A program made the translations under genes and the position numbers. A stretch of 9,509 nucleotides of DNA from Deltaproteobacteria bacterium (GTDB lineage: Bacteria; Desulfobacterota; Binatia; UBA9968), in NCBI GenBank assembly GCA_020027655.1, contig JAHKKJ010000098.1, positions 1 through 9,509 of the forward strand, given 5' to 3'. Every line of letters begins with the position of its first letter. The first letter of the stretch is position 1. The notes beneath the pieces are model-generated. The model searched no databases. It was not told the origin of the DNA and saw nothing but the letters and a program-made list of their open reading frames with translations. Shown piece by piece: positions 1 through 6,397 of the stretch.

Positions 1-114
1 GGTTATGAGAGTATTGGTATTGAGAAAGATTCGCGCTATTTCGAACTAGCTTGCAAGGCGATCCCTAAACTAGCCGCCTTCAAGAACGGCGGGAACTACG
101 AATTTAATTTATAG
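1..114 (+). CDS. DNA methyltransferase (beta-class N4/N6), C-terminal end
   Basis: Frame 1 is open from the left edge and ends at TAG 112-114, giving 37 residues of a gene whose body lies outside the window. The peptide starts GYESIGIEKDSRYFELACKA. The pattern G-x3-IGIE-x-D-x2-YF-x2-A is what follows the FxGxGTT S-adenosylmethionine motif in beta-class N4-cytosine/N6-adenine methyltransferases (N6_N4_Mtase family), which usually end shortly after it, as here. The catalytic DPPY/SPPY motif and target-recognition region are not visible, so base specificity and any restriction partner cannot be judged. It converges on the ABC permease gene, whose stop is at 307. Family assignment is fairly secure for so short a piece. 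Confidence 0.75.
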   Translation, partial: GYESIGIEKDSRYFELACKAIPKLAAFKNGGNYEFNL

Positions 115-306
115 ATCCAGTTTTCGCGTAATTTTTCAATTCCCGCCCGATGTAGTGTTGCAGTTCTCGTTCCTAGCTCTGCCCGCGCGTTCTTCCTGAA
201 ATCCGCAACAGCAACCTTCCCAAGGTAGACCTCGTGCATGTCATCGGCTTGCGCTCCAGCAGCGGCGTGAGATCTCGAACTCAGGCACGGAAATCACCTC
301 ACGAGC
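115..306. other. Convergent intergenic spacer, no recognised feature
   Basis: This 192-bp stretch separates the ends of two converging genes: the methyltransferase (stop 112-114) and the permease (stop 307-309). I see no strong GC hairpin followed by a T-run on either strand, so no intrinsic terminator can be called although one would be expected here. A 47-codon minus-strand frame (239 to 96) crosses into the methyltransferase tail, but it has no recognisable family pattern and is not called as a gene. Confidence 0.5.
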
Positions 307-2088
307 TTAGTGTTGTTGAATACCGTAGCGGCGCGCGATGAGATAGTAGGTGATCGCGACGGAAACCAAGATAACAGTCCAGATCACGCCGAAGGCCGCC
401 AGTTCGCCGACCTGGCCGTTCTCCCACAGCTCATAGATAGCGACGGAAACCACCGGCGTCTGCGGACTGACGAGCAGGATCGACATGGACAGCTCCTTGG
501 CCGAGAGCAGGAAGATGAAAACCCAGCCGCCCAAGAAAGACGGCGTCAGCAAAGGCAGAGTGATGCGCCGCATCGTATCCAACCACGAGGAGCCGGAGGT
601 GTAAGCCGCTTCTTCCAATTCGCGATGGAGCTGAAGGAGTCCGGAATGCGTGTAACGAATGCCGTAAGGAATATATCTCGTGACAAAGGCCACGAGGAGA
701 ATCCACAGCGTGCCGTAGATAGGAATCGGCACGAGCAGATAGAATCGCATAATCGCCAAGCCCATCACGATGCCGGGAAACAGGAGCGGCAAGGTCGTCA
801 GCAGATCGAGCAGCCAGCGGCCGCGCAACTTGGTGCGTACTAAGATCCAGGAAGCCAAGGTCGTCAGCACCATCACCGCACTGGCGCTGCCGATACCGAG
901 CAAGATGCTGTTCTTGATGGAGTCGGTGATTTTCGGGAAGTGGATCGCCGTCACGTAGTTTTTCAAGGTGAACTTGGATATCGCTTCCAAAGAGGGCTGA
1001 ATGTAGAAGGGGAGGAGCGAGGCCCAGAGGACGATCAGAAACGGCAGTACCAAAAGCACAAAGGAATAGAGCAACAAGCCCGCCGCCGTCACGTAGCGCC
1101 AACCACCGAGTTGGATCAAGGCGGGCCGGTAACCTTTGCCGGTGATGGTATGGAATCGTGAGGCTTCCCGCGTCATTCGGAAATAGAAATAGAGCGTGCA
1201 CGCCACGACCAACATCAAAAGCACGGCAAAGGCCCCGGCTCTGCCGTAGGTCGGCGGCATCCGTTGGGCGTCGAGAAGAATCGACGTCGTTAGAACCCGA
1301 ATATCCCCCGGCAGCCCGACCAGGGCCGGAATTTCAAATGACTCGAAGGCGCGAATAAAGATCAGCAGCAAGACAGAGAAAAAAGCCGGCAGCATGAGCC
1401 GCAGCGAAATCCGCCTGAGGGTCTGCCAGACGCGCGCGCCGCAGACGGCGGAGGCTTCTTCCAAAGACGGGTCCATGGAACGAAACGAAGCCGCCAGCAG
1501 GAGAAAAACGAAGGGCGACCAGAGCAGCGCTTCGACAAATACCATCCCCCACATCGAATAGACATTCACCACCGGACCGCTGTGATCGAGAAATACGCGC
1601 AGCCAGCTGTTGACCGGCCCGGCTTTGCCAAGAATCAGCAGCCAGCCGATGGTGTACAAAATAAACGGCGTGCCGAAGGAGGCGAAAGCGGTGAAATATC
1701 CCAAGCCGCGCAGCGGCGAGTCCGTGCGTGTTACGATCCAGGCAACCAGGCCGCCCAGGAGCGTTGCCAGCAGCGCGCTGCCGACGGAGAAATAGACCGT
1801 GTTCAAAAACGGCCCGAGTACCTGCAGTTCACGAAACATGTCCCGATAGTAGCTCAAGGTGAATTCATCGAGCTCCCCGGTGAGCTTGGTGGTAAAAAGA
1901 CTGGTTTGGATGACCGAATAGAGGGGCGGCAGGACGAGATATGCCGTCACGACGGCAACCACAACCAGCACCCAGGTCTCCGCCGCGAAACGGGTAAATA
2001 TACTCAAGCCAAAGATTCGACGCGCTTGCGGCACCGGGTGGGAGTCTACCGGCAAATCATAAGTCTCGGATGACGGTTGTTTAGCCAC
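307..2088 (-). CDS. Fused two-domain ABC transporter permease (ferric/AfuB-FbpB type)
   Basis: This 593-residue inner-membrane protein forms the translocation path of a binding-protein-dependent importer. It is two permease domains in one chain, each with about six hydrophobic segments: first half about residues 35-305, second about 330-590. Each half carries an EAA loop that docks an ATPase: EEASAVCG with a downstream RLMLP near 210-234, and EEAAYTSG with LPLLTP near 492-516. Length and double-domain architecture match the FbpB/AfuB/ThiP group of ferric, thiamine and phosphonate-like importers. The start is GTG (2086-2088), 15 nt after the stop of the upstream binding-protein gene; no Shine-Dalgarno is visible, so translation probably depends on coupling. 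It is the last gene of the minus-strand unit, and no ATPase gene follows. Family is secure; substrate is unknown. Confidence 0.92.
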   Translation of the reverse strand: MAKQPSSETYDLPVDSHPVPQARRIFGLSIFTRFAAETWVLVVVAVVTAYLVLPPLYSVIQTSLFTTKLTGELDEFTLSYYRDMFRELQVLGPFLNTVYFSVGSALLATLLGGLVAWIVTRTDSPLRGLGYFTAFASFGTPFILYTIGWLLILGKAGPVNSWLRVFLDHSGPVVNVYSMWGMVFVEALLWSPFVFLLLAASFRSMDPSLEEASAVCGARVWQTLRRISLRLMLPAFFSVLLLIFIRAFESFEIPALVGLPGDIRVLTTSILLDAQRMPPTYGRAGAFAVLLMLVVACTLYFYFRMTREASRFHTITGKGYRPALIQLGGWRYVTAAGLLLYSFVLLVLPFLIVLWASLLPFYIQPSLEAISKFTLKNYVTAIHFPKITDSIKNSILLGIGSASAVMVLTTLASWILVRTKLRGRWLLDLLTTLPLLFPGIVMGLAIMRFYLLVPIPIYGTLWILLVAFVTRYIPYGIRYTHSGLLQLHRELEEAAYTSGSSWLDTMRRITLPLLTPSFLGGWVFIFLLSAKELSMSILLVSPQTPVVSVAIYELWENGQVGELAAFGVIWTVILVSVAITYYLIARRYGIQQH

Positions 2089-2103
2089 GGGGACTGACCG
2101 CTA

Positions 2104-3207
2104 TTATTTCAGGAACTGGTTTTGGAAATAATCAACCCATTCATTGCCCTGATCGTAGAGAACGTCCGGGTTGATGTAATTGGCTTTTTTGAATCTGCCA
2201 CCGCCGGGTTTGAGGTCCGCCTGCAGAGCGGGAATCTCCGGATGCGAGGGTAGATAATTCGACACCTGCACGATCTTCTGTCCTTTTTTGGATAGCAAAA
2301 AGTCGAGGAACAACATGGCCGCGTGCGGCCGCGGTGAATTCTTCGCCAGGCCGATCGTGTTTATAGTCGCCGTCACCGGTTCCAGTGGCTGCCACTCCAC
2401 CGGTGCCCCAGCTGCTTTGCTGATATAGGCATGATGATTGAAGATCTGCACAGCCAGCGGATATTCACCCGCGATCACCAGATCGAGAATCTGTCTGGCG
2501 CTGGCGGTGCTTTTGGCAATATTTTGACCCTTTAGTTTTTGCAGGTAGGCCTTCCCTGCTTCCTGTCCCATTGTAAGAAGAATGTTGCCGATGAACTGGG
2601 GCGCGCCGGAACCGCGGCTGGTTGACCACATCATCTGTCCTTTCCAACGCGGGTTCAGTAGATCTTCATAGGTCTTTGGCAGCTCGTTCGCTTTAACATT
2701 GCGGGTATTGTAACCGAGGGTCATGAAATAGACGTTGGTGCTGCCCCAGAAACCTTTAGAATCTTTCAGTTCGGCCGGATACTCGGCCAGATGAGGCGAA
2801 TAAAATCGCTGCATGAATCCTGCCCGTTGCAGCATGCTGGTAGCAGCGCTGCTGCTGACGACATCGACGTCATACCTCTTGGCCTGGTATTCGGTGAGAA
2901 CCCTACGTGCAATGTTCTCCGAATTGCCGCGGAAGAAATCAACTTGGACGAAGGGATACTCTTTCTCAAAACCTTCTTTGAGCGGGCGCACCACCTGATC
3001 GACAATCAGCCCGGTGTAGAAGGTGACTTTGCCCTCTTTTTTCGCGCCTTCGACGAGAAGTTTTTGGCGGTCGGCGGATTTCATCAAGGCAACGTCTTCG
3101 ACGCTTGCACCCGACGATAAGTGCGTGAAAGAAATGACGCCCAGGATCACCGCAAGAATCCAGCAAGCGTACCTAGCAAGCGAAGGCCGTGTAGAAGTCG
3201 TCATCAT
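2104..3207 (-). CDS. Extracellular solute-binding protein, ABC Fe(III)-type family (tandem copy 2)
   Basis: This is a predicted periplasmic substrate-binding protein for the adjacent permease. I choose the ATG at 3207, where ATGA overlaps the upstream stop (TGA 3206-3204); a second ATG follows directly at 3204. A longer frame reaches 3240 but would extend into the preceding gene. The 367-residue product has a Sec signal peptide: basic N-terminus (TRPSLARY), hydrophobic core about residues 14-28, and probable cleavage after SSGA near residue 34. The mature part begins SVEDVALMKSADRQKLLVEG and shows the two-lobe family pattern, including LLNPRWKGQMMWSTSRGSG and the C-terminal GNEWVDYFQNQFLK. 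It aligns without gaps to its upstream neighbour, about three quarters identical by eye. At the position where FbpA-type proteins have adjacent iron-binding tyrosines it has NHHAY (residues 257-261), so ferric iron should not be assumed. Permease follows after 15 nt. Confidence 0.9.
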   Translation of the reverse strand: MMTTSTRPSLARYACWILAVILGVISFTHLSSGASVEDVALMKSADRQKLLVEGAKKEGKVTFYTGLIVDQVVRPLKEGFEKEYPFVQVDFFRGNSENIARRVLTEYQAKRYDVDVVSSSAATSMLQRAGFMQRFYSPHLAEYPAELKDSKGFWGSTNVYFMTLGYNTRNVKANELPKTYEDLLNPRWKGQMMWSTSRGSGAPQFIGNILLTMGQEAGKAYLQKLKGQNIAKSTASARQILDLVIAGEYPLAVQIFNHHAYISKAAGAPVEWQPLEPVTATINTIGLAKNSPRPHAAMLFLDFLLSKKGQKIVQVSNYLPSHPEIPALQADLKPGGGRFKKANYINPDVLYDQGNEWVDYFQNQFLK

Positions 3208-4301
3208 TTGAGAAATTGGTTCTGAAAATAGTCGACCCATTCGTTGCCCTTGTCGAACTGAATATCTGGGGTCATGTACAATGCTTTGCTAAATCTCCCC
3301 CCACCCGGCTTTAGATCCGCCTGCTTTGCCGGCACCTTCGGATGCGCCGGCAAATAGTTGGATTGTTGAAAAACCTTTTGGCCTTTCTCCGATAAGACAA
3401 AGTCCAATAACAGCATTGCCGCATGGGGGTGGGGCGTATTTTTTGCCAACGCAATAGTTTGGATTGTGGCGGTCACCGGCTCTATGGCATACCAATCCAC
3501 CGGCGCGCCCGCTGTTTTACTGATATACGCATGATGGTTAAAGATATGGAGCGCGATGGGAAATTCCCCTGCGATGGTCAGGTCGAGAATTTGTCGGTTG
3601 CTAGCGGTGCTCTTGGCGATATTCTGACCCTTTAATCTTTGCAGGTACGCCTTGCCTGCTTCTTGTCCCATCGAAATGAGCACATTGCCAATGAATATCG
3701 GCGCTCCGGAGCCGCGACTGGTCGACCACATCATCTGACCTTTCCAACGCGGATTCAGCAGATCCTGATAGGTCTTCGGCAGCTCATTGAGCTTGACCAT
3801 CCTCGTATTATAGCCGGGGGTCAAGAAATAAAGGTTCGTCGATCCCCAGAAACCTTGGGAATCCTTCAGCTCAGCCGGATACTCGGCAAGAAGTGGGGAA
3901 TAAAAGCGTTGCAGCAAGCCGGCCCGCTGGGCCATGACGGGGGATACCGTACCGTCAATGAGATCGACATCGTATCTTTTCGCCTGATACTCGGCGAGCA
4001 TTCTGCGCACCAAGTTCTCGGCGTTGCCGCGATAGAACTCGACCTGGATGAAGGGGTACTCCTTCTCAAAAGCCTCTTTCACCGGCCGCACCACCTGATC
4101 GACAATCAAGGTGGTGTACCACATCAGCTTCCCTTCCTTCTTCGCGCCCTCGATAAGGATCTTCTGTCGGTCCGCCGATTTCATCATGGCGACGTCTTCC
4201 ACCGAGGCCGCCACAGACTGCCGTGGACCGGTAATGACCACCACCGTGATTGTGAAAGCAACTGCGAGCCCAATTAAAAGATGTTTGCTCTTGATCGTCA
4301 T
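3204..4301 (-). CDS. Extracellular solute-binding protein, ABC Fe(III)-type family (tandem copy 1)
   Basis: This is a periplasmic binding protein of 365 residues. A frame open to 4598 exists, but its first ~99 codons are antisense to the preceding gene and lack family pattern. The real start is set by AAGGAG at 4315-4310, which lies 8 nt before the ATG at 4301 and only 2 nt before an alternative ATG at 4307. From 4301 the protein opens MTIKSKHLLIGLAVAF, a Sec signal with cleavage near SVA (residues 29-31). The mature sequence matches the downstream copy almost end to end, with no gaps; differences concentrate in residues after RYDVD (DGTVSPVMAQ here, SSSAATSMLQ there) and near the binding cleft (VDWYAIEP versus VEWQPLEP). 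It also has NHHAY (255-259) in place of the double tyrosine. A 106-nt gap separates it from the upstream binding-protein gene. Confidence 0.9.
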   Translation of the reverse strand: MTIKSKHLLIGLAVAFTITVVVITGPRQSVAASVEDVAMMKSADRQKILIEGAKKEGKLMWYTTLIVDQVVRPVKEAFEKEYPFIQVEFYRGNAENLVRRMLAEYQAKRYDVDLIDGTVSPVMAQRAGLLQRFYSPLLAEYPAELKDSQGFWGSTNLYFLTPGYNTRMVKLNELPKTYQDLLNPRWKGQMMWSTSRGSGAPIFIGNVLISMGQEAGKAYLQRLKGQNIAKSTASNRQILDLTIAGEFPIALHIFNHHAYISKTAGAPVDWYAIEPVTATIQTIALAKNTPHPHAAMLLLDFVLSEKGQKVFQQSNYLPAHPKVPAKQADLKPGGGRFSKALYMTPDIQFDKGNEWVDYFQNQFLK

Positions 4302-4309
4302 TCTCATGT

Positions 4310-4315
4310 CTCCTT
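4310..4315 (-). promoter_or_regulatory. Ribosome binding site fixing the start of tandem copy 1
   Basis: Read on the minus strand this is AAGGAG. Spacing of 8 nt to the ATG at 4301 is near ideal, while spacing to the ATG at 4307 is only 2 nt. This supports the start just before the signal peptide. Confidence 0.7.
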
Positions 4316-4402
4316 GACGCGCAAAGGCATGAGGCGAAGCTATTCCTGCAACCTCCGGCTTGTCAAGGTTAATCATCGCGCTGACGGCTACCGACTCAGA
4401 GT

Positions 4403-4419
4403 ATCCTCTACCTGAGGAT
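4403..4419. other. Small hairpin spanning the stop codon of the first binding-protein gene
   Basis: ATCCTC (4403-4408) and GAGGAT (4414-4419) form a perfect 6-bp stem with a 5-nt loop. The stem includes the stop codon TAG (4410-4408, minus strand). No T-run follows on the minus strand, so it is not a standard terminator. It could reduce read-through or stabilise mRNA between the first binding-protein gene and the tandem pair. It may be chance. Confidence 0.3.
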
Positions 4420-5532
4420 CGTTTCGGCAAACTTGCCCGCTGGCACCCTGACTTTGGTGTATTTGTCTTCGAGGTGGTTGCGCACCCGGTGGTATTCCTG
4501 GAGGGTGATAGCATCTTTTGCCGCGTCCACGCCCAGTTCTTTGAGCCATTTCGTGTCCACGTCGAGGCGCCGCGAGCCATTCTGCATGACTCTGCCATAC
4601 CAATCCTGGCCTTCTCGGCTCAGGAACCAATTGATGAAAATTTTAGTCGCATTCGGATGCGGCGGATCTTTGACGATGCCCAGAACGCCGAAGCTGTTGC
4701 TCGCCGGCAAGCCTTCCTTCGGCGCCGGCACGGGTTTGACCGGCAAACCGGCTTTGACGAAAGGTTCCATTTGACTCCTGCCCACACCGAACGTGATAGC
4801 GACCTTGCCCTTTGACACGGCGTCGGCGAGTTGTCGCAGATCGCGACTCAAGAAAAGATCTTGCTGAACCAATTTCTTGAGAAACTCTTCGCCCTTGACT
4901 TCCCACATAAAGGACCAGATCGATTGCCCGGAGCTCGGCACACGCGGGTCGCTGAAACCTATTTTCCCTTTCCATTTTGGAGAGAGATAGTCGTCAAACG
5001 AACGCAACTCCTCAGGTTTCACCAAGGTGGAGTTGAACCAAATACCATGGGTGCTCACATCCGCCAAAAAAGAATAGAGATAGCGATTGGTGCTTAGGTT
5101 ATCCTCCCATATGTGGCCACCCCACCACTCTTTCGGATCCTTGACCTCGGGAAGAATGAGAAACGGCTCGATGGGCTCCAGCATGCCATCATGGGCGAGA
5201 CCTACCGCCGTACCGGTGCCGACGATCAGGGCATCGAAATAACTTACGCCAGCCTTACGCTCCGAGGCGATGCGGCTCGCGTTGCGCGGCCCCGGCGCGG
5301 ACACCAGCTCGGCCTCGAGGCCAAACTTCTGCTTCAAGATTGGCTCCATTTCTTTTCTGAGCTCATTGGCAGGCGGAATGGCAATGACGATCTTGCCCTC
5401 TTTCCTCGCGGCTTCCAAAGTCTTATCCCACTCCGCAGGCCGCCGCATTTCGGCGGCCGAGGCCGGCTCAATATTAGAAAGCACGATCGCGAAAACAAAA
5501 AAGACGATCAGAGCATGCCCACTGTTTTTCAT
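4408..5532 (-). CDS. Extracellular solute-binding protein, divergent member, first gene of the minus-strand unit
   Basis: This 374-residue protein is predicted to be exported to the periplasm. The Sec signal runs MKNSGHALIVFFVFAIVLSN, with an ASA|A cleavage site near residue 26. The ATG at 5532 is preceded by AGAGGA (5542-5537) at 4-nt spacing. The mature part shows the ABC Fe(III)-type / family-1 binding-protein pattern: WDKTLEAARKEGKIVIAIPP near the N-terminus, DALIVGTGTAV in the first lobe, YLSPKWKGKIGFSDPR mid-protein, and HPNATKIFINWFLSREGQ toward the end. These elements parallel the tandem pair (LLNPRWKGQMMWS; PHAAMLLLDFVLSEKGQ), but overall similarity is low, so it is an older paralogue rather than part of the recent duplication. 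I see no double-tyrosine iron motif. It probably feeds the same permease; ligand unknown. Confidence 0.88.
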   Translation of the reverse strand: MKNSGHALIVFFVFAIVLSNIEPASAAEMRRPAEWDKTLEAARKEGKIVIAIPPANELRKEMEPILKQKFGLEAELVSAPGPRNASRIASERKAGVSYFDALIVGTGTAVGLAHDGMLEPIEPFLILPEVKDPKEWWGGHIWEDNLSTNRYLYSFLADVSTHGIWFNSTLVKPEELRSFDDYLSPKWKGKIGFSDPRVPSSGQSIWSFMWEVKGEEFLKKLVQQDLFLSRDLRQLADAVSKGKVAITFGVGRSQMEPFVKAGLPVKPVPAPKEGLPASNSFGVLGIVKDPPHPNATKIFINWFLSREGQDWYGRVMQNGSRRLDVDTKWLKELGVDAAKDAITLQEYHRVRNHLEDKYTKVRVPAGKFAETILR

Positions 5533-5563
5533 AGAGTCCTCTAATAACGGATTCTCTTGCAGA

Positions 5564-5593
5564 GCTGTAGTTGAAAACCCCGTGGAGTGTCAA
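5564..5593 (-). promoter_or_regulatory. Candidate sigma70-type promoter for the minus-strand transporter unit
   Basis: On the minus strand a perfect TTGACA (-35, plus-strand 5593-5588) is followed after 18 nt by TACAGC (5569-5564), a weak -10. This would start transcription about 25 nt before the ATG at 5532, leaving room for the AGAGGA ribosome site. The -10 box matches only half of TATAAT, so the call is tentative. Confidence 0.35.
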
Positions 5594-5607
5594 GGCGGAT
5601 TCTAGAG

Positions 5608-5772
5608 TCCTGTCCCGGAAGTTCGTTACATAATCCAATCGTCATTCCGGGCAAGCTGGCGATAGCTGGCGCGACCCGGAATCCAGGACAATCAAATGCG
5701 TCTGGATGCCCGCTTTCGCGGGCATGACGGCGGGCAGACCACCTACTTCTTTTACGAACTTCCGGGACAGGA
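5608..5772. repeat. 19-bp perfect inverted repeat enclosing a palindromic element (MITE-like)
   Basis: The left arm TCCTGTCCCGGAAGTTCGT (5608-5626) is the exact reverse complement of 5754-5772. Both arms lie in intergenic DNA, 127 bp apart, and enclose the smaller palindromic repeat at 5640-5729. Terminal inverted repeats around a short non-coding core fit a miniature inverted-repeat element. I see no obvious target-site duplication outside the arms, so transposition is unproven. Transcribed, the whole could fold into one long branched hairpin. Confidence 0.6.
5640..5729. repeat. Palindromic intergenic repeat with nested hairpins
   Basis: The 90-bp unit is bounded by CGTCAT (5640-5645) and ATGACG (5724-5729). 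Inside are two hairpins: ATTCCGGG/CCCGGAAT (5644-5651 with 5675-5682) and ATGCCCGC-TTTC-GCGGGCAT (5706-5725, 8-bp stem, 4-nt loop). ATCCAG (5681-5686) and CTGGAT (5702-5707) are also complementary, so the unit can form a cloverleaf-like fold. The wording (GTCATTCCGG, CCCGGAATCCAGG, GCTTTCGCGGGCATGACG) resembles dispersed repeats seen in many bacterial genomes, including the ATTCCC-type elements of Neisseria. Confidence 0.75.
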
Positions 5773-5789
5773 ACCTGGAAAAGACCCGG

Positions 5790-5819
5790 TTGACTCTCGG
5801 ATTCCTGAGGTGGTAATTG
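5790..5819 (+). promoter_or_regulatory. Weak candidate promoter upstream of the VOC gene
   Basis: TTGACT (5790-5795) resembles a -35 box. After 18 nt comes TAATTG (5814-5819), a poor -10 match. It lies 45 nt before the ATG at 5865 and just outside the inverted-repeat element. Tentative. Confidence 0.2.
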
Positions 5820-5864
5820 GCATTGCGTAGTTCAAGGTCCCAAAAGTATTGGCAAGGAGGAATC

Positions 5865-6266
5865 ATGATTACCACGACAGGAATTTACCATATCGGTATC
5901 CCCGTCAACGACGTTGAGCGGGCGGTGAAATTCTACACCGAGGTTTTGGGAATGAAGATCGCGAAGCTCAACCGGGACGACATGGGAGATCATCTGAGCC
6001 GGGCCGACCTTCGATCCGGAGATGGAATGGTCGTACTCTTCCAGCGGCCCACGCCGATTGAGAAAGATGCTTTAAAAGAGGACGGCGCCACCCACCACGC
6101 TTTCACTGTGTCCCCTGAAGACTTCGAGTTGGCAGCGCAAAAGATGAAAGATTGGGGCGTTAAGACCCACAGCATCCCGACCGTCGATCGTCCCACGGGA
6201 AGAGGCTTTTACTTTTTTGACCCCGATGGCAATCTTCTGCAGCTCTACGCGCCACCAAAAAAATAG
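5865..6266 (+). CDS. VOC-fold (glyoxalase/bleomycin-resistance/dioxygenase superfamily) protein
   Basis: This 133-residue protein has the usual size of a single VOC domain made of two beta-alpha-beta-beta-beta modules. The start ATG at 5865 is fixed by a strong AAGGAGG (5854-5860) four bases upstream; an in-frame ATG at 5817 lacks such a site. Module 1 begins GIYHIGIPVNDVERAVKFYT with candidate metal ligand His9. Module 2 begins THHAFTV (His77/78) and ends FFDPDGNLLQLYAP. In most metal-dependent members the last motif reads DPDGN-x2-E-L; here Gln126 takes the Glu place, and no acidic residue stands in the equivalent strand of module 1 (GMVVLFQ). It could be a lyase, isomerase, dioxygenase or a metal-poor binding protein. 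It opens the plus-strand series, 131 bp before the hydroxylase gene. Fold secure, reaction unknown. Confidence 0.88.
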   Translation: MITTTGIYHIGIPVNDVERAVKFYTEVLGMKIAKLNRDDMGDHLSRADLRSGDGMVVLFQRPTPIEKDALKEDGATHHAFTVSPEDFELAAQKMKDWGVKTHSIPTVDRPTGRGFYFFDPDGNLLQLYAPPKK

Positions 6267-6302
6267 CTCGCCTTATTCATGATGGAGATGCGCTTTAAAG
6301 CG

Positions 6303-6351
6303 GGCCCCCCTCTCTTCTCTCCCCCGCGACGGGGGAGATGTAAGAGGGGCC
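6303..6351. repeat. GC-rich inverted repeat / hairpin after the VOC gene
   Basis: TCTCCCCC (6318-6325) and GGGGGAGA (6331-6338) form a perfect 8-bp stem with loop GCGAC. The flanks GGCCCC (from 6303) and AAGAGGGGCC (6342-6351) extend the symmetry imperfectly. No T-run follows on either strand, so this is more likely a dispersed intergenic repeat or mRNA-stabilising structure than a classical terminator, though it could lower read-through into the hydroxylase gene. Confidence 0.5.
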
Positions 6352-6370
6352 TCTGACGTGCGCCAAAGAA

Positions 6371-6395
6371 AAGATAGTGTGCCTTCGGGTATCTT
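6371..6395 (+). promoter_or_regulatory. UUCG-capped hairpin abutting the hydroxylase start codon
   Basis: AAGAT (6371-6375) pairs with ATCTT (6391-6395). Beyond a 5-nt one-sided bulge (6376-6380), GCC pairs with GGT (one wobble) around a TTCG tetraloop (6384-6387), giving the stable cUUCGg arrangement. The stem ends 2 nt before the ATG at 6398, over the place where a Shine-Dalgarno would lie, and none is visible. A translational control role is possible but unproven. Confidence 0.35.
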
Positions 6396-6397
6396 AA

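Larger units (their letters stand above)
5533..5864. other. Divergent intergenic region with repeats and candidate promoters
   Basis: These 332 bp separate the divergently transcribed transporter unit and the VOC gene. The middle holds a composite palindromic element (5608-5772), with candidate promoter boxes on either side of it. A 77-codon minus-strand frame across the region is an artefact of the repeat: it includes MPAKAGIQ, the peptide such repeats commonly encode in error. I see no real gene here. Confidence 0.7.

Noticed and set aside
96..239. 47-codon minus-strand frame between the methyltransferase and the permease.
   Set aside because: It overlaps the methyltransferase tail, has no recognised family pattern and no convincing ribosome site; a restriction-enzyme remnant was considered but nothing supports it.
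115..306. Intrinsic terminator between the converging genes.
   Set aside because: No GC stem followed by a T-run found on either strand by eye.
3208..3240. Start of tandem copy 2 at 3240.
   Set aside because: It would place 11 residues before the basic signal-peptide start and overlap the upstream coding sequence further; the ATGA overlap at 3207-3204 is the natural junction.
3639..4277. Long plus-strand frame antisense to tandem copy 1, and similar long antisense frames at 310-843, 1582-2073 and 5113-5544.
   Set aside because: They mirror well-supported genes on the other strand and have no family features of their own.
4302..4598. N-terminal extension of the tandem copy 1 frame back to 4598.
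   Set aside because: The extra ~99 codons are antisense or intergenic to the previous gene and precede a clear signal peptide; AAGGAG at 4315-4310 fits a start at 4301.
5642..5875. 77-codon minus-strand frame in the divergent spacer.
   Set aside because: It runs through the palindromic repeat and includes MPAKAGIQ, a peptide routinely mis-annotated from such repeats; no ribosome site or family pattern.
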